The notes beneath the pieces were generated by a model. The model was not told where the DNA came from. It made no database searches and saw only the letters and a list, made by a program, of their open reading frames with translations. The position numbers and the translations under genes were made by a program. Shown one piece after another: positions 7,344-15,154 of a stretch of 18,426 nucleotides of DNA (position 1 is its first letter; each line of letters starts with the position of its first letter). This DNA is from Bacteroidales bacterium (lineage in GTDB: Bacteria > Bacteroidota > Bacteroidia > Bacteroidales > Bacteroidaceae), in the NCBI GenBank assembly GCA_004554665.1, contig SFKY01000048.1:1-18426 (forward strand), written 5' to 3'.

Positions 7344-7616
7344 ATGAGTAGCAAAAGAGACTTGAAACGTGCAGTCAACTATATTTGCACGGACCTTTTC
7401 GCAGAGTGTGTGGCTGCTTCGCTGTACAGCGGCACATCCACCAAGGAGGATACAGACCCTATCATCCGGTCTATCCTCGACATCCATTCCGATTTCCTGA
7501 AACGTATCTCTCATCCGGAACCGGGACTGCCCGCCAAGAAGTATTATCGGTTCACCATTGCCGAGTTTAACAAGCAGGTAGAGGAAATCATCGACCAGAT
7601 TAACAGTTTATATTAA
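7344..7616 (+). CDS. Small conserved hypothetical protein (90 aa)
   Basis: The product starts MSSKRDLKRAVNYICTDLFAECVA. The start is chosen because the -7 box at 7314-7321 excludes the upstream in-frame ATG. It is predicted to be soluble and mostly helical, with no signal peptide, membrane segment or recognised catalytic motif. Proteins that open with a K-R-(D/E)-L-K-x-x-(I/V) helix and a DLxAEC motif are, as I recall, widespread small unknowns in Bacteroidales. The next gene starts within 10 nt of its stop, so it is the first gene of a tight operon with the acyltransferase and the amidase-like protein. No function is assigned. Confidence 0.75.
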   Translation: MSSKRDLKRAVNYICTDLFAECVAASLYSGTSTKEDTDPIIRSILDIHSDFLKRISHPEPGLPAKKYYRFTIAEFNKQVEEIIDQINSLY

Positions 7617-7625
7617 GTGGGAGCT

Positions 7626-8183
7626 ATGTTGCAACGATTCTGCAGTTGGCTGCTATACAAGCGCATGGGATGGACGAAGCGCGTCACCGTAGACCATCCC
7701 GACAAATACATCATCTGCCTGGCGCCCCACACCAGTAACTGGGACTTTATCATCGGACAACTCTACATGCGTGCCGAGGGCATGCACAATCATTTCCTAA
7801 TGAAAAAGGAATGGTTCTTCTGGCCTCTTGGCCCCATTTTCCGGGCTATGGGTGGTATTCCTGTATGGCGGAGCAAGCACACGAGCATGACCGACAACCT
7901 GGCCACCACGGCACGCGAGGCCGACACCTTCCATCTCTGCATCACGCCGGAAGGCACACGCTCGCTCAATCCCGACTGGAAAAAGGGGTTTTATTTCATT
8001 GCCCTCAAGGCCAAGCTGCCTATACTGCTCTATGCGGCCGACTATGAGCGCAAGCTCATCGCCTGCACCCGTGTGGTCATCCCGTCGGGCGACGTAGAGG
8101 CTGACATGAAGACCATCAAACTGTACTACAAAGACTTCAAGGGCAAGAAACCAGAACTGTTCACTATCGGAGACATAGGCTAA
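7626..8183 (+). CDS. PlsC-type 1-acylglycerol-3-phosphate acyltransferase family protein
   Basis: The product is 185 residues from the ATG at 7626, which has GGAG 5 nt upstream; an in-frame GTG directly after the preceding stop is the alternative. The acyltransferase HX4D motif is present as HTSNWD (about residues 36-41), and the acceptor-binding motif as PEGTRS. GPIFRAMGGIPVWR lies between them as in family members. These proteins transfer acyl chains at the inner membrane, making phosphatidic acid or acylating related lipids. It is shorter than typical PlsC (about 240) and resembles the compact Bacteroidetes subgroup, so the acceptor is uncertain. It is tightly packed: 9 nt after the upstream gene and 3 nt before the amidase-like gene. 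Confidence 0.88.
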   Translation: MLQRFCSWLLYKRMGWTKRVTVDHPDKYIICLAPHTSNWDFIIGQLYMRAEGMHNHFLMKKEWFFWPLGPIFRAMGGIPVWRSKHTSMTDNLATTAREADTFHLCITPEGTRSLNPDWKKGFYFIALKAKLPILLYAADYERKLIACTRVVIPSGDVEADMKTIKLYYKDFKGKKPELFTIGDIG

Positions 8184-8186
8184 AGG

Positions 8187-11099
8187 ATGAAGCATAAGAC
8201 CCTATTGTTGCTGTTGGCGATGCTCGTTGGCAGCTGGATGGTTGCAAGAGCACAGGAAACCCGGCTGGACGAAGGCGACGAGCGTAAGTTGGCCAACTAT
8301 TTCCTGCTGTACAAGGCTGAAGGCCGCCACACCATGCAGCAAGCACGCATGACAGGCTACCATATAGACCCTGCGGCGAGAATCATTACCATTACCACCA
8401 ACAATGCCTTTGCCGCACAAGACTTCACCCCCAAATCCGTAGACAAGATTTACCGCAAGGTGCGCAAACTGTTGCCCCGTCCCTATGCGGACTACCGCTT
8501 GCGCATTGCGGTCAACGGCATGACAATAGACCGGCTCGCCGTTTCCGAGAATTATGACACCGAGGGCATTACACGCATCTGGGGAAACATAGACTATAGT
8601 GGAGAACCGTGGGTGCGCAATACTTCCCGCCCCTTCGTCCCCGAGCGTGGCCTCTTCAACCGCCACCTCACCGTCTATGCCAGCCACGGCAAGTATTTCG
8701 ACCACAAGAAAGGGAGCTGGCAGTGGCAGCGCCCCCACCTGTTTGGCACCACCGAAGACCTGTTTACACCCACCATCGTGGTACCCTTTCTCATCCCGAT
8801 GCTCGAAAACGCCGGGGCCAACGTCTTTACGCCTCGGGAGCGCGACTGGCAGCCCCACGAGGTGATTGTTGACAACGATGCGCCCGCCACCCGCAAGGGC
8901 TATCTGGAGTACGGCAACGGCAACCGCCAGTGGGAAAACTGCACGGCCAAGGGATTCGGCTGGCACGCCGGAGCCTACATGGACAACGAGAATCCCTTTA
9001 CGGCAGGCACGGCACGGCAAATCAAGTCTACCAAGAGCAAGAGCAAGATCAGTTTCATATCCTACACGCCCGACATCCCCGAAGCGGGCCGATACGCCGT
9101 GTACGTGAGCTACCAGACGCTGCCCAAGAAGAGCGTGCGCGATGCCGAATACATCGTCTACCACAAGGGACAGGAAACCCACTTCCGGGTAAACCAGCAA
9201 ATGGGCGGCGGCACATGGGTGTATCTGGGTACATTCGATTTCGACAAGGGCAGCAACGAGTTTAACAGGGTGATGATTACCAACAACACCTCGAAGAAAG
9301 GCATCGTCACGGCCGATGCCGTGCGCTTCGGCGGCGGCATGGGCAACATCCAACGGGGCGGCATGGGCAGCGGACTGCCACGGGCATGTGAGGCTGCGCG
9401 CTATGCAGCCCAATGGGCAGGCGCACCTTACAGCGTGTACAGCACCAAGGGGGGAAAAGACGATTATAGCGATGACATCAACACCCGCCCGCTGATGACC
9501 AACTGGCTCGCCGGAGGCTCTGTCTACGCACCAACCATCGAGGGTAAGCAGGTGCCTATCGAACTGTCGTTGGCCGTACACAGCGATGCGGGCTACGCCA
9601 CCGACGGCAAGGGACTGGTCGGCTCGCTCTCCATCTGCACGACCCAGTTCAACAATGGCCTGCTCAATGCCGGTATTCCGCGCACGGCATCCAAGATATT
9701 TGCCCAGAATGTGCTCGACGAGATTACCAGAGACCTTCTATACAAGTATAAGCAGTGGAACCGTCGCTATCTGTGGGACCGCAACTACTCGGAGACGCGC
9801 AATCCGGAGATACCGTCGGCCATTATCGAACTGCTCTCACACCAGAATTTCCCGGACATGGTGTATGCGCAAGACCCCAACTTCAAGTTCACCATCGCCC
9901 GCGCCATCTACAAGAGCATCCTCAAGTTTGTCGCCACACAGCATGGCCGCCCCTATGTGGTGCAGCCCCTTGCGCCACAAGATTTCCGCACACACTTTAC
10001 GACACCCGGACAGCTACAGCTCGACTGGACTCCACAGACCGACCCCAGAGAGCCGTCGGCCAACCCCCATTCGTATATCGTCTATACAGCCACAGGCTCT
10101 GCCGGATTCGACAACGGCACCTTGGTAAAGGGCACTTCGTACACGCTGATGCTGGAACCCGACGTGACTTACCGCTTCAAGGTGGCGGCTGTCAACGACG
10201 GAGGCGAGAGTTTTCCCACCGAAGTGCTGTCTGCCTTCCACCATCCGGGAGCCGCGCAGACCGTACTGGTAGTCAATGGCTTCCACCGCCTATCGGCACC
10301 GGCCGTCGTCGACGATGACAGCCGACAGGGATTCGACCTCGATGCCGACATGGGGGTCTCCTACGGTCTCACAGCGGGCTGGAACGGTCGGCAAACACAC
10401 TTCCAACGCTCCAGAATGGGCATTGAGGGACCCGGCGGACTGGGCTATGGCGGCGACGAACTGGCCGGGACACTGATTGCCGGCAATACGGGCGACTACA
10501 CAGTCACCCACACCGAGGCCATTGCCACGGCGCGTGCCTACAACGTGGTGAGCTGCAGTTCCAAGGCCGTGGCAAACGGCCGTGTCAAGCTCACCGACTA
10601 TCCCTGTGTGGACCTGATTCTCGGATTGGAGCGCTACACCCCGCAAGCGCTTGGTGTCTACAAGACCTTCTCCCCCACCCTGCAGCGGCTCATCAGCGAC
10701 TATGTGCTGCAGCGGGGAGCCCTCTTGGTGAGCGGAAGCTATCTGGGCTCCGACATGCAGAGCGATGCCGAGCGCCGCTTCATGGCCGATGTGCTGCTGG
10801 CAACATACACCGCCACCGACAGCATCACCCGCTCGCCGGCCATCAACGGACTCGGACTCACGTTCGACATCCACCGCACCCCCAATCCGCACCACTATGC
10901 GGCCACCCACCCCGAGATACTCCACCCGGTGCAGCCCGCTTACTGCGCCATGCAGTATGCAGACGGCACATCGGCCGCCGTGGCCTATCGTAGTGACACC
11001 CGCCGCAGCATGGTCATGGGATTCCCCTTCGAGTGCATCGCGTCTCCACAGACACGAGGCAGCATCATGCAGGGCATACTCAACTTCTTACTCAGATAA
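8187..11099 (+). CDS. Secreted zinc amidase-like protein interrupted by a golvesin/xanthan-lyase-type domain
   Basis: The 970-residue product has a signal peptide over about residues 1-22 (LLLLLAMLVGSWMVARAQ). I read it as an N-acetylmuramoyl-L-alanine amidase (Amidase_3 fold) split in two. The first part has ASHGK (His 167) and GTTEDLFT (Glu 190), then IPMLENAGANVFTPRERD as in amidases. The second part has LAVHSDAGY (His 465) and PSAIIELLSHQNFPD (Glu 548). These four residues match the expected zinc ligands and catalytic Glu. Between them, about residues 224-384, sits a beta-rich golvesin/xanthan-lyase-associated domain ending TADAVRFGGG. A fibronectin type III-like module follows at about 605-685, then a C-terminal region (690-970) with a loose glutamine-amidotransferase-like look. 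Relatives are often labelled xanthan lyase; the sequence argues for cell-wall hydrolysis in the periplasm or outside. No T9SS tail is evident. Confidence 0.8.
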   Translation: MKHKTLLLLLAMLVGSWMVARAQETRLDEGDERKLANYFLLYKAEGRHTMQQARMTGYHIDPAARIITITTNNAFAAQDFTPKSVDKIYRKVRKLLPRPYADYRLRIAVNGMTIDRLAVSENYDTEGITRIWGNIDYSGEPWVRNTSRPFVPERGLFNRHLTVYASHGKYFDHKKGSWQWQRPHLFGTTEDLFTPTIVVPFLIPMLENAGANVFTPRERDWQPHEVIVDNDAPATRKGYLEYGNGNRQWENCTAKGFGWHAGAYMDNENPFTAGTARQIKSTKSKSKISFISYTPDIPEAGRYAVYVSYQTLPKKSVRDAEYIVYHKGQETHFRVNQQMGGGTWVYLGTFDFDKGSNEFNRVMITNNTSKKGIVTADAVRFGGGMGNIQRGGMGSGLPRACEAARYAAQWAGAPYSVYSTKGGKDDYSDDINTRPLMTNWLAGGSVYAPTIEGKQVPIELSLAVHSDAGYATDGKGLVGSLSICTTQFNNGLLNAGIPRTASKIFAQNVLDEITRDLLYKYKQWNRRYLWDRNYSETRNPEIPSAIIELLSHQNFPDMVYAQDPNFKFTIARAIYKSILKFVATQHGRPYVVQPLAPQDFRTHFTTPGQLQLDWTPQTDPREPSANPHSYIVYTATGSAGFDNGTLVKGTSYTLMLEPDVTYRFKVAAVNDGGESFPTEVLSAFHHPGAAQTVLVVNGFHRLSAPAVVDDDSRQGFDLDADMGVSYGLTAGWNGRQTHFQRSRMGIEGPGGLGYGGDELAGTLIAGNTGDYTVTHTEAIATARAYNVVSCSSKAVANGRVKLTDYPCVDLILGLERYTPQALGVYKTFSPTLQRLISDYVLQRGALLVSGSYLGSDMQSDAERRFMADVLLATYTATDSITRSPAINGLGLTFDIHRTPNPHHYAATHPEILHPVQPAYCAMQYADGTSAAVAYRSDTRRSMVMGFPFECIASPQTRGSIMQGILNFLLR

Positions 11100-11120
11100 A
11101 CCATCAACTTTTTTTATATT

Positions 11121-11444
11121 ATGTATAAGATACAAGCCAACCCATCAGGAACCCGAAGCATAGAAGTAACCGACGCACACCTGCAGACCATCGAAAGGTA
11201 TGCGCTGCTGAAAAACCTTGTCGACAGCTCCGGTATCATCGACGAGGAAGTGCTCGACAAGCTCAAGTTCACCCTCCGCTCCCTTCTCGAATCGGAAGCC
11301 GGACAAGACAAGTCGCTCCTTGACCTCTGTCTCGATGTGGTGTACAATAACAACATGAAAGCCTTTGGCCTGCATCAGCTGGTGCTCCTCTACATCGATT
11401 GGAGGGGACTGCACGCCGATGCCGAAGAGGCTGTAAAACCCTAA
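11121..11444 (+). CDS. Conserved hypothetical protein (107 aa)
   Basis: The protein begins MYKIQANPSGTRSIEVTDAH and is predicted to be cytoplasmic and mainly helical, with no signal peptide or membrane span. It contains an acidic segment SSGIIDEEVLDKLKFTLRSLLE and no metal-binding or catalytic motif that I recognise. It starts 21 nt after the amidase-like gene and ends 17 nt before the inferred ygiQ start, so it is probably read on the same transcript. Function unknown. Confidence 0.7.
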   Translation: MYKIQANPSGTRSIEVTDAHLQTIERYALLKNLVDSSGIIDEEVLDKLKFTLRSLLESEAGQDKSLLDLCLDVVYNNNMKAFGLHQLVLLYIDWRGLHADAEEAVKP

Positions 11445-11461
11445 CTATTCCAAGCAGTACA

Positions 11462-13480
11462 TTGAAAGAATACAGACTCTCCGACTTTCTTCCCACTACC
11501 AAGAAAGAGTGTGAACTACGAGGATGGGACCAGCTGGATATCATCCTCTTCTCGGGCGATGCCTATGTGGATCACCCATCGTTTGGTGCGGCCGTCATAG
11601 GCCGTGTGTTGGAAGCCCAAGGTTACCGAGTGGCCATTGTGCCACAACCCGACTGGCACGGCGACTACCGCGACTTCAAGAAACTGGGGCGGCCGCGCCT
11701 CTTTTTCGGAGTCACGCCGGGAGCCATGGACTCGATGGTCAACCGCTACACCGCCAACCGCCGCATGCGGAGCGACGATGCCTACAGTCCTGACGGCCGC
11801 CACGGCCTGCGCCCAGACTATCCCTCCATCGTGTACACCCAGATACTCAAACAGCTGTACCCCGATGTGCCCGTGGTGCTGGGCGGCATCGAGGCCTCCA
11901 TGCGCCGTCTCACCCACTACGACTACTGGCAGGACAAGCTCATGCCCTGCATACTCTGCCCGTCGGGTGCCGACCTCATCATCTACGGCATGGGCGAGAA
12001 ACCCATCACAGCGCTCTGTCGCGAGCTCAGCGCCGGCCACAGCATGGCAGAGACCCGACACATCCCACAGACGGTGTACCTCTGTGCCGAATCCGAGATT
12101 CCCGGCGGCATCACCGACGACGACATCGTGCTCCACAGCCATGAGACATGTCTGGAAAGCAAGCGCGCACAGGCCGAAAACTTCAGGCACATCGAGGAAG
12201 AATCCAACAAGATGCACGCCCGGCGGTTGCTGCAGGCGGTGGGCACACGCTATGCCGTGGTCAACCCGCCCTATCCGCCCATGACCACCGAAGAGCTCGA
12301 TGCCTCGTTTGACCTCCCGTACACCCGGCTGCCGCATCCCAAGTACAAGGGCAAGGTGATTCCTGCCTACGAGATGATCAAGTTCTCGGTCAACATCCAT
12401 CGTGGCTGCTTCGGCGGCTGCGCCTTCTGCACCATCTCCGCCCATCAGGGCAAGTTCATTGCCTGCCGGTCCAAGGAGAGCATCCTGAAAGAGGTGAAAC
12501 AGGTGATAGAGATGCCCGACTTCAAGGGTTACCTCTCCGACCTTGGCGGCCCTTCGGCCAACATGTACGGCATGGGGGGCAAGAACCGCAAGGCCTGCGC
12601 CCAGTGCTGCCGTCCCTCGTGCATCCACCCGCGCATCTGCCCTAACCTGGATACCGACCACAGCCGTCTGCTCGACATCTACCACGCAGTAGACGCCCTG
12701 CCCGGCATCAAGAAGAGTTTTATCGGCAGCGGCGTGCGCTACGACCTGCTGCTCCACCGCAGCGCCGACGAGCATGCCAACCAGGCAGCACGCCAGTACA
12801 CACGCGAACTGATCTGCCACCATGTGAGCGGACGGCTCAAAGTGGCTCCCGAGCACACCTCAGACAGCGTGCTCCATCTGATGCGGAAGCCCTCGTTCCA
12901 GCAGTTCTATGACTTTAAGCGGCGCTTCGACCAGATTAACCGTGAGGAGCAGCTCAACCAGCAGATTATCCCCTACTTTATCAGCAGCCATCCCGGCTGC
13001 AAGGAAGAGGACATGGCCTCACTGGCGGTCATCACCAAGCAGCTCGACTTCCATCTGGAGCAGGTGCAAGACTTCACCCCCACGCCCATGACCATCAGTA
13101 CCGAGACTTGGTACACCGGGTACCATCCCTACACGCTCGAACCCGTCTACTGTGCCCGCAGCCAGCAGGAAAAACTCGCCCAACGGCAGTACTTCTTCTG
13201 GTACAAGCCCCAGGAGCGGCGTGCCATCGAGGCAGCACTGCGCCGCATAGGCCGCCCCGACCTCATTGCCAAGCTCTACGACGGCAAGGGCAAGACAAGA
13301 GCAAGCTATGACGACCGTGCCATCGGAAGCCGTCCCGACACGCCCCGCGGCAGCAGACAGCAGGAGAAAGGCAAGCGCAAGTCGTTTAATCCCAACTTTG
13401 ACCATGCAAATCATCGAACAGACCATCGTCGGGAAGCACAGCCCGGCAACGTGCGAAGACGGAATCGTCGTGACTCCTGA
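11462..13480 (+). CDS. ygiQ: YgiQ-family radical SAM protein
   Basis: The product is 672 residues from a TTG codon. No ATG fits: one at 11399 overlaps the previous gene by 46 nt and adds residues foreign to the family, while TTG gives the normal opening KEYRLSDFLPTTKKE. An UPF0313 N-terminal domain contains SGDAYVDHPSFGAAVIGR and VVLGGIEASMRR. The radical SAM core starts at about residue 300, with the cluster motif RGCFGGCAFC (Cys 316, 320, 323) that binds the 4Fe-4S cluster and SAM. A second Cys-rich stretch ACAQCCRPSCIHPRICPNL may bind another metal site. The physiological reaction of YgiQ proteins is not established. Its last 77 nt overlap the next gene, and the final ~25 residues (after NPNFD) look like out-of-frame reading of that gene. 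Confidence 0.92.
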   Translation: MKEYRLSDFLPTTKKECELRGWDQLDIILFSGDAYVDHPSFGAAVIGRVLEAQGYRVAIVPQPDWHGDYRDFKKLGRPRLFFGVTPGAMDSMVNRYTANRRMRSDDAYSPDGRHGLRPDYPSIVYTQILKQLYPDVPVVLGGIEASMRRLTHYDYWQDKLMPCILCPSGADLIIYGMGEKPITALCRELSAGHSMAETRHIPQTVYLCAESEIPGGITDDDIVLHSHETCLESKRAQAENFRHIEEESNKMHARRLLQAVGTRYAVVNPPYPPMTTEELDASFDLPYTRLPHPKYKGKVIPAYEMIKFSVNIHRGCFGGCAFCTISAHQGKFIACRSKESILKEVKQVIEMPDFKGYLSDLGGPSANMYGMGGKNRKACAQCCRPSCIHPRICPNLDTDHSRLLDIYHAVDALPGIKKSFIGSGVRYDLLLHRSADEHANQAARQYTRELICHHVSGRLKVAPEHTSDSVLHLMRKPSFQQFYDFKRRFDQINREEQLNQQIIPYFISSHPGCKEEDMASLAVITKQLDFHLEQVQDFTPTPMTISTETWYTGYHPYTLEPVYCARSQQEKLAQRQYFFWYKPQERRAIEAALRRIGRPDLIAKLYDGKGKTRASYDDRAIGSRPDTPRGSRQQEKGKRKSFNPNFDHANHRTDHRREAQPGNVRRRNRRDS

Positions 13481-14210
13481 CTTCATCGCCGTGATAGACG
13501 GAAGCACGAGCAAGAGCCCCATCCGCATAGCCCCCACCATGAGCAACGGCCGCCTCTGTATGGAGGCGGTCGTGCAGTATATCCGTACACAGCTTGCCTC
13601 CGATGCCACCCTGGACGATTTCTGCAGGGGTATCACCGATTACATCGCCTCCATCTACCGGCACCATGCCATCGACATCCAACGACTCTCCGCACATCCG
13701 TGGGAGCGACCCACAGCCTCGGCGGCTATATACAGCCGACACCGAAACGAGATCTGGCTGGTGGGCGACTGCCAATGCCTCACCCAAGGCCAGCGGTACG
13801 CCATCGAGAAGCCCGCTGAGCACATCGCCGCCGAGAAGCGCGCCGCCCGTCTGCGGCAGGCGCTCGCACAGGGCGCACGGCTGGAAGACCTGCAGGCCAA
13901 CGACATAGGCCGCGCCGCCATCTATGCAGACCTATTAGACAGCTGCAAGCGACAAAACAAAGACTTTGCCGTAATCGACGGATTCCCCATCGCCATGCAG
14001 CATGTAGCCGCCCTCCCGGCAGGAGCCACCGTGGTACTGGCCACCGACGGCTATCCGTTCCTGCACGACACGCTCTGCGCCTCAGAGCGCCACCTGCAAG
14101 CACTTTTGAGCACCGATCCGCTCTGCATCCACCATTACGTGGCCACCAAAGGGGTGATTCCCGGTAACCAATCATTTGATGACCGAGCCTATATCAGATT
14201 CGACACATGA
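13404..14210 (+). CDS. PP2C-like phosphatase-fold protein
   Basis: The product is 268 residues from the ATG at 13404. It has the spaced acidic motifs of metal-dependent PP2C phosphatases: CEDGIVV (Glu-Asp pair, first motif), AVIDGSTSK (the DG motif, with ST in place of the usual HG), ATDGYPFL near residue 215, and a final SFDDRAYIRF where PP2C has DN. All positions expected to bind Mn/Mg therefore carry an acid, so catalytic activity is plausible, but overall similarity is weak and I infer the fold only from these motifs. It has no signal peptide and is cytoplasmic. The start lies 77 nt inside ygiQ in another frame, which suggests translational coupling. Regulation of a kinase-phosphatase pair is possible, but no kinase is nearby. 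Confidence 0.65.
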   Translation: MQIIEQTIVGKHSPATCEDGIVVTPDFIAVIDGSTSKSPIRIAPTMSNGRLCMEAVVQYIRTQLASDATLDDFCRGITDYIASIYRHHAIDIQRLSAHPWERPTASAAIYSRHRNEIWLVGDCQCLTQGQRYAIEKPAEHIAAEKRAARLRQALAQGARLEDLQANDIGRAAIYADLLDSCKRQNKDFAVIDGFPIAMQHVAALPAGATVVLATDGYPFLHDTLCASERHLQALLSTDPLCIHHYVATKGVIPGNQSFDDRAYIRFDT

Positions 14211-14233
14211 CAAGCAGTATCATAGGGGAGAAA

Positions 14234-14303
14234 TAAAAAAAAGGAGTACCGCTGTACTCCCCAATCATTGTTAACCTTAAATCTAATACTATGAAAAACA
14301 CAC
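14234..14303 (-). ncRNA. Predicted small RNA, about 68 nt
   Basis: On the minus strand a promoter and an intrinsic terminator are only about 65 nt apart. The -7 box TATATTTG (14307-14314) predicts a start near 14302, and the stem GGAGTAC-AGCG-GTACTCC (14243-14260) followed by eight T (14235-14242) predicts an end near 14235. The interval holds no open reading frame on that strand that makes a protein. It faces the convergent PP2C-like gene, whose stop is 24 nt past the terminator. The overall sequence feels like a family seen repeatedly in Bacteroidales intergenic DNA, but that is recollection. Target and mode of action are unknown. Confidence 0.6.
14243..14260 (-). terminator. Intrinsic terminator of the predicted small RNA
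   Basis: A 7-bp perfect GC-containing stem, GGAGTAC/GTACTCC, has a 4-nt loop, and the T8 run follows at once on the minus strand. On the plus strand the same stem is preceded by A and followed by CCAATC, so it does not terminate the PP2C-like gene. Confidence 0.75.
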
Positions 14304-14306
14304 GTG

Positions 14307-14337
14307 CAAATATACACATTATTTGCAGCTACCGCAA
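14307..14337 (-). promoter_or_regulatory. Promoter of the predicted small RNA
   Basis: On the minus strand TTG (14335-14337) stands 20 bp upstream of TATATTTG (14307-14314), an exact fit to the Bacteroidetes -33/-7 arrangement. Confidence 0.65.
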
Positions 14338-14481
14338 TGAATGAATATGCAAAAAATTCCTAACATTGGGAATAGTTAACGATTTGGCCGCCAACATTAA
14401 TCTATTTTATCTTAAAATGTTGCAAATCAGTATATATCGAATCATTGCCGTCCACCAAAAACTGTTTACGAGAGTAGAGAA

Positions 14482-14519
14482 AAAAAATCAGGCCGAAACC
14501 CTCGCTTGAGCTTCAGCCT
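14482..14519 (-). terminator. Second minus-strand intrinsic terminator
   Basis: On the minus strand AGGCTGAA pairs with TTCGGCCT (one G-U), with GCT/AGC pairing further inside the loop. GA and a run of eight T follow. It must end a transcript that begins upstream, within 14520-14910 on the minus strand, where I find no gene or exact TAnnTTTG box. It may end an unseen small RNA or be the remnant of a lost gene. Confidence 0.55.
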
Positions 14520-14571
14520 TTGCTCCCCCAACTTCGCACTTAACTAACAGACAATAGGAAGTAAGATATCA

Positions 14572-14607
14572 TAATGAGAATGCTTTGATACCAAATTATT
14601 CTCATTA
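14572..14607. repeat. 10-bp inverted repeat TAATGAGAAT/ATTCTCATTA
   Basis: The arms at 14572-14581 and 14598-14607 are perfect complements with a 16-bp spacer. There is no T tract, so a protein-binding site or cruciform is more likely than a terminator. No gene start is adjacent, since the nearest begins 300 bp downstream. Confidence 0.5.
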
Positions 14608-14882
14608 CAAATCATCTTGTTCTACTTATAAATTTATTCTTCCAAAACTATTAGGAGTCCACAAACATAGTTCTTTCTTTATAGTTTTTGAACATGCTTG
14701 CACTTGTTTATATACTTTGTTCAGGGGCATAATGCCTATGATTTGATGTTGTTATTTTTTTGACAAGTTCCGATTGCTGCTGATAGCATCCATAAATTAC
14801 CCGAGTGGATGGATTCAACTTTGCCTATAGCAATGATAGGAAATTCCCTTAATCATCGTTTATTTATTTTTGAGAGATGTTC

Positions 14883-14890
14883 TACTTTTG
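14883..14890 (+). promoter_or_regulatory. -7 box for the small membrane protein and ThrE genes
   Basis: TACTTTTG is an exact TAnnTTTG box, with TTTA at 14859-14862 at 20-bp spacing as a weak -33. It precedes the ATG codons at 14909 and 14915 and lies downstream of the in-frame ATG at 14870, which argues against that longer start. Confidence 0.5.
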
Positions 14891-14914
14891 CACAGAATTT
14901 TAAAAAAAATGATT

Positions 14915-15154
14915 ATGAATTATCCAATGATTACGTGGTGCGTTATTGCGGCAGTGCTGTTGTGCGCATTTATTTTCCGACTCATCGCAAATTACTGTTT
15001 CAAACACCGTGGCAGAAGCCGTGGTCACAAAGCAACACATTTTTTGGAGTTTGGTCGGGAAACAGATATGTTCTACGTTCCAGGAGACGATAAGATTCCC
15101 GGAATTGCCGACAAAGAAGATGAAAGTAAAGACCAGAAGGATGAACAATCCTGA
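14915..15154 (+). CDS. Small membrane protein with charged tail (79 aa)
   Basis: The protein begins MNYPMITWCVIAAVLLCAFIFRLIA: a single membrane helix at about residues 5-25, then a basic stretch (FKHRGRSRGHK) and a very acidic, lysine-containing C-terminus (DKEDESKDQKDEQS). The start could also be the ATG at 14909, two residues earlier; the ATG at 14870 lies upstream of the promoter box. No family is recognised. The end overlaps the start of the ThrE N-terminal half by 14 nt, so the two are probably translationally coupled. It could be an accessory subunit of that exporter, which is inference from context only. A different-frame ORF over the same DNA (14809-15093) has no membrane or domain signature and is judged a shadow. 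Confidence 0.55.
   Translation: MNYPMITWCVIAAVLLCAFIFRLIANYCFKHRGRSRGHKATHFLEFGRETDMFYVPGDDKIPGIADKEDESKDQKDEQS

Larger units (their letters stand above)
14345..14882. other. Gene-free AT-rich spacer
   Basis: No credible coding region was found on either strand between the predicted small RNA and the small membrane-protein gene. The visible structures are the minus-strand terminator at 14482-14519 and the inverted repeat at 14572-14607. Base composition is clearly more AT-rich than the gene run before it. The rest shows nothing I can interpret. Confidence 0.6.

Noticed and set aside
8202..9581. 459-codon open frame on the minus strand
   Set aside because: It lies fully antisense to the amidase-like gene, has no recognisable domain and a composition typical of GC-rich shadow frames.
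11516..12856. 446-codon open frame on the minus strand
   Set aside because: It is antisense to the radical SAM core of ygiQ, which is clearly coding; the opposite frame has no signature.
14291..14344. 17-codon frame MKNTRANIHIICSYRNE resembling a leader peptide
   Set aside because: It is the reverse of the minus-strand promoter and start of the predicted small RNA; there is no ribosome site and no gene following it closely.
14261..14882. tRNA or other structured RNA on the plus strand
   Set aside because: A segment near 14800 (CCCGAGTGGATGG) faintly resembles a D-arm, but no acceptor stem, anticodon arm or T-arm follows.
14809..15093. 94-codon frame overlapping the small membrane protein
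   Set aside because: It starts upstream of the likely promoter box, has no membrane or domain signature and competes with a frame that has a clean membrane helix and charged tail.
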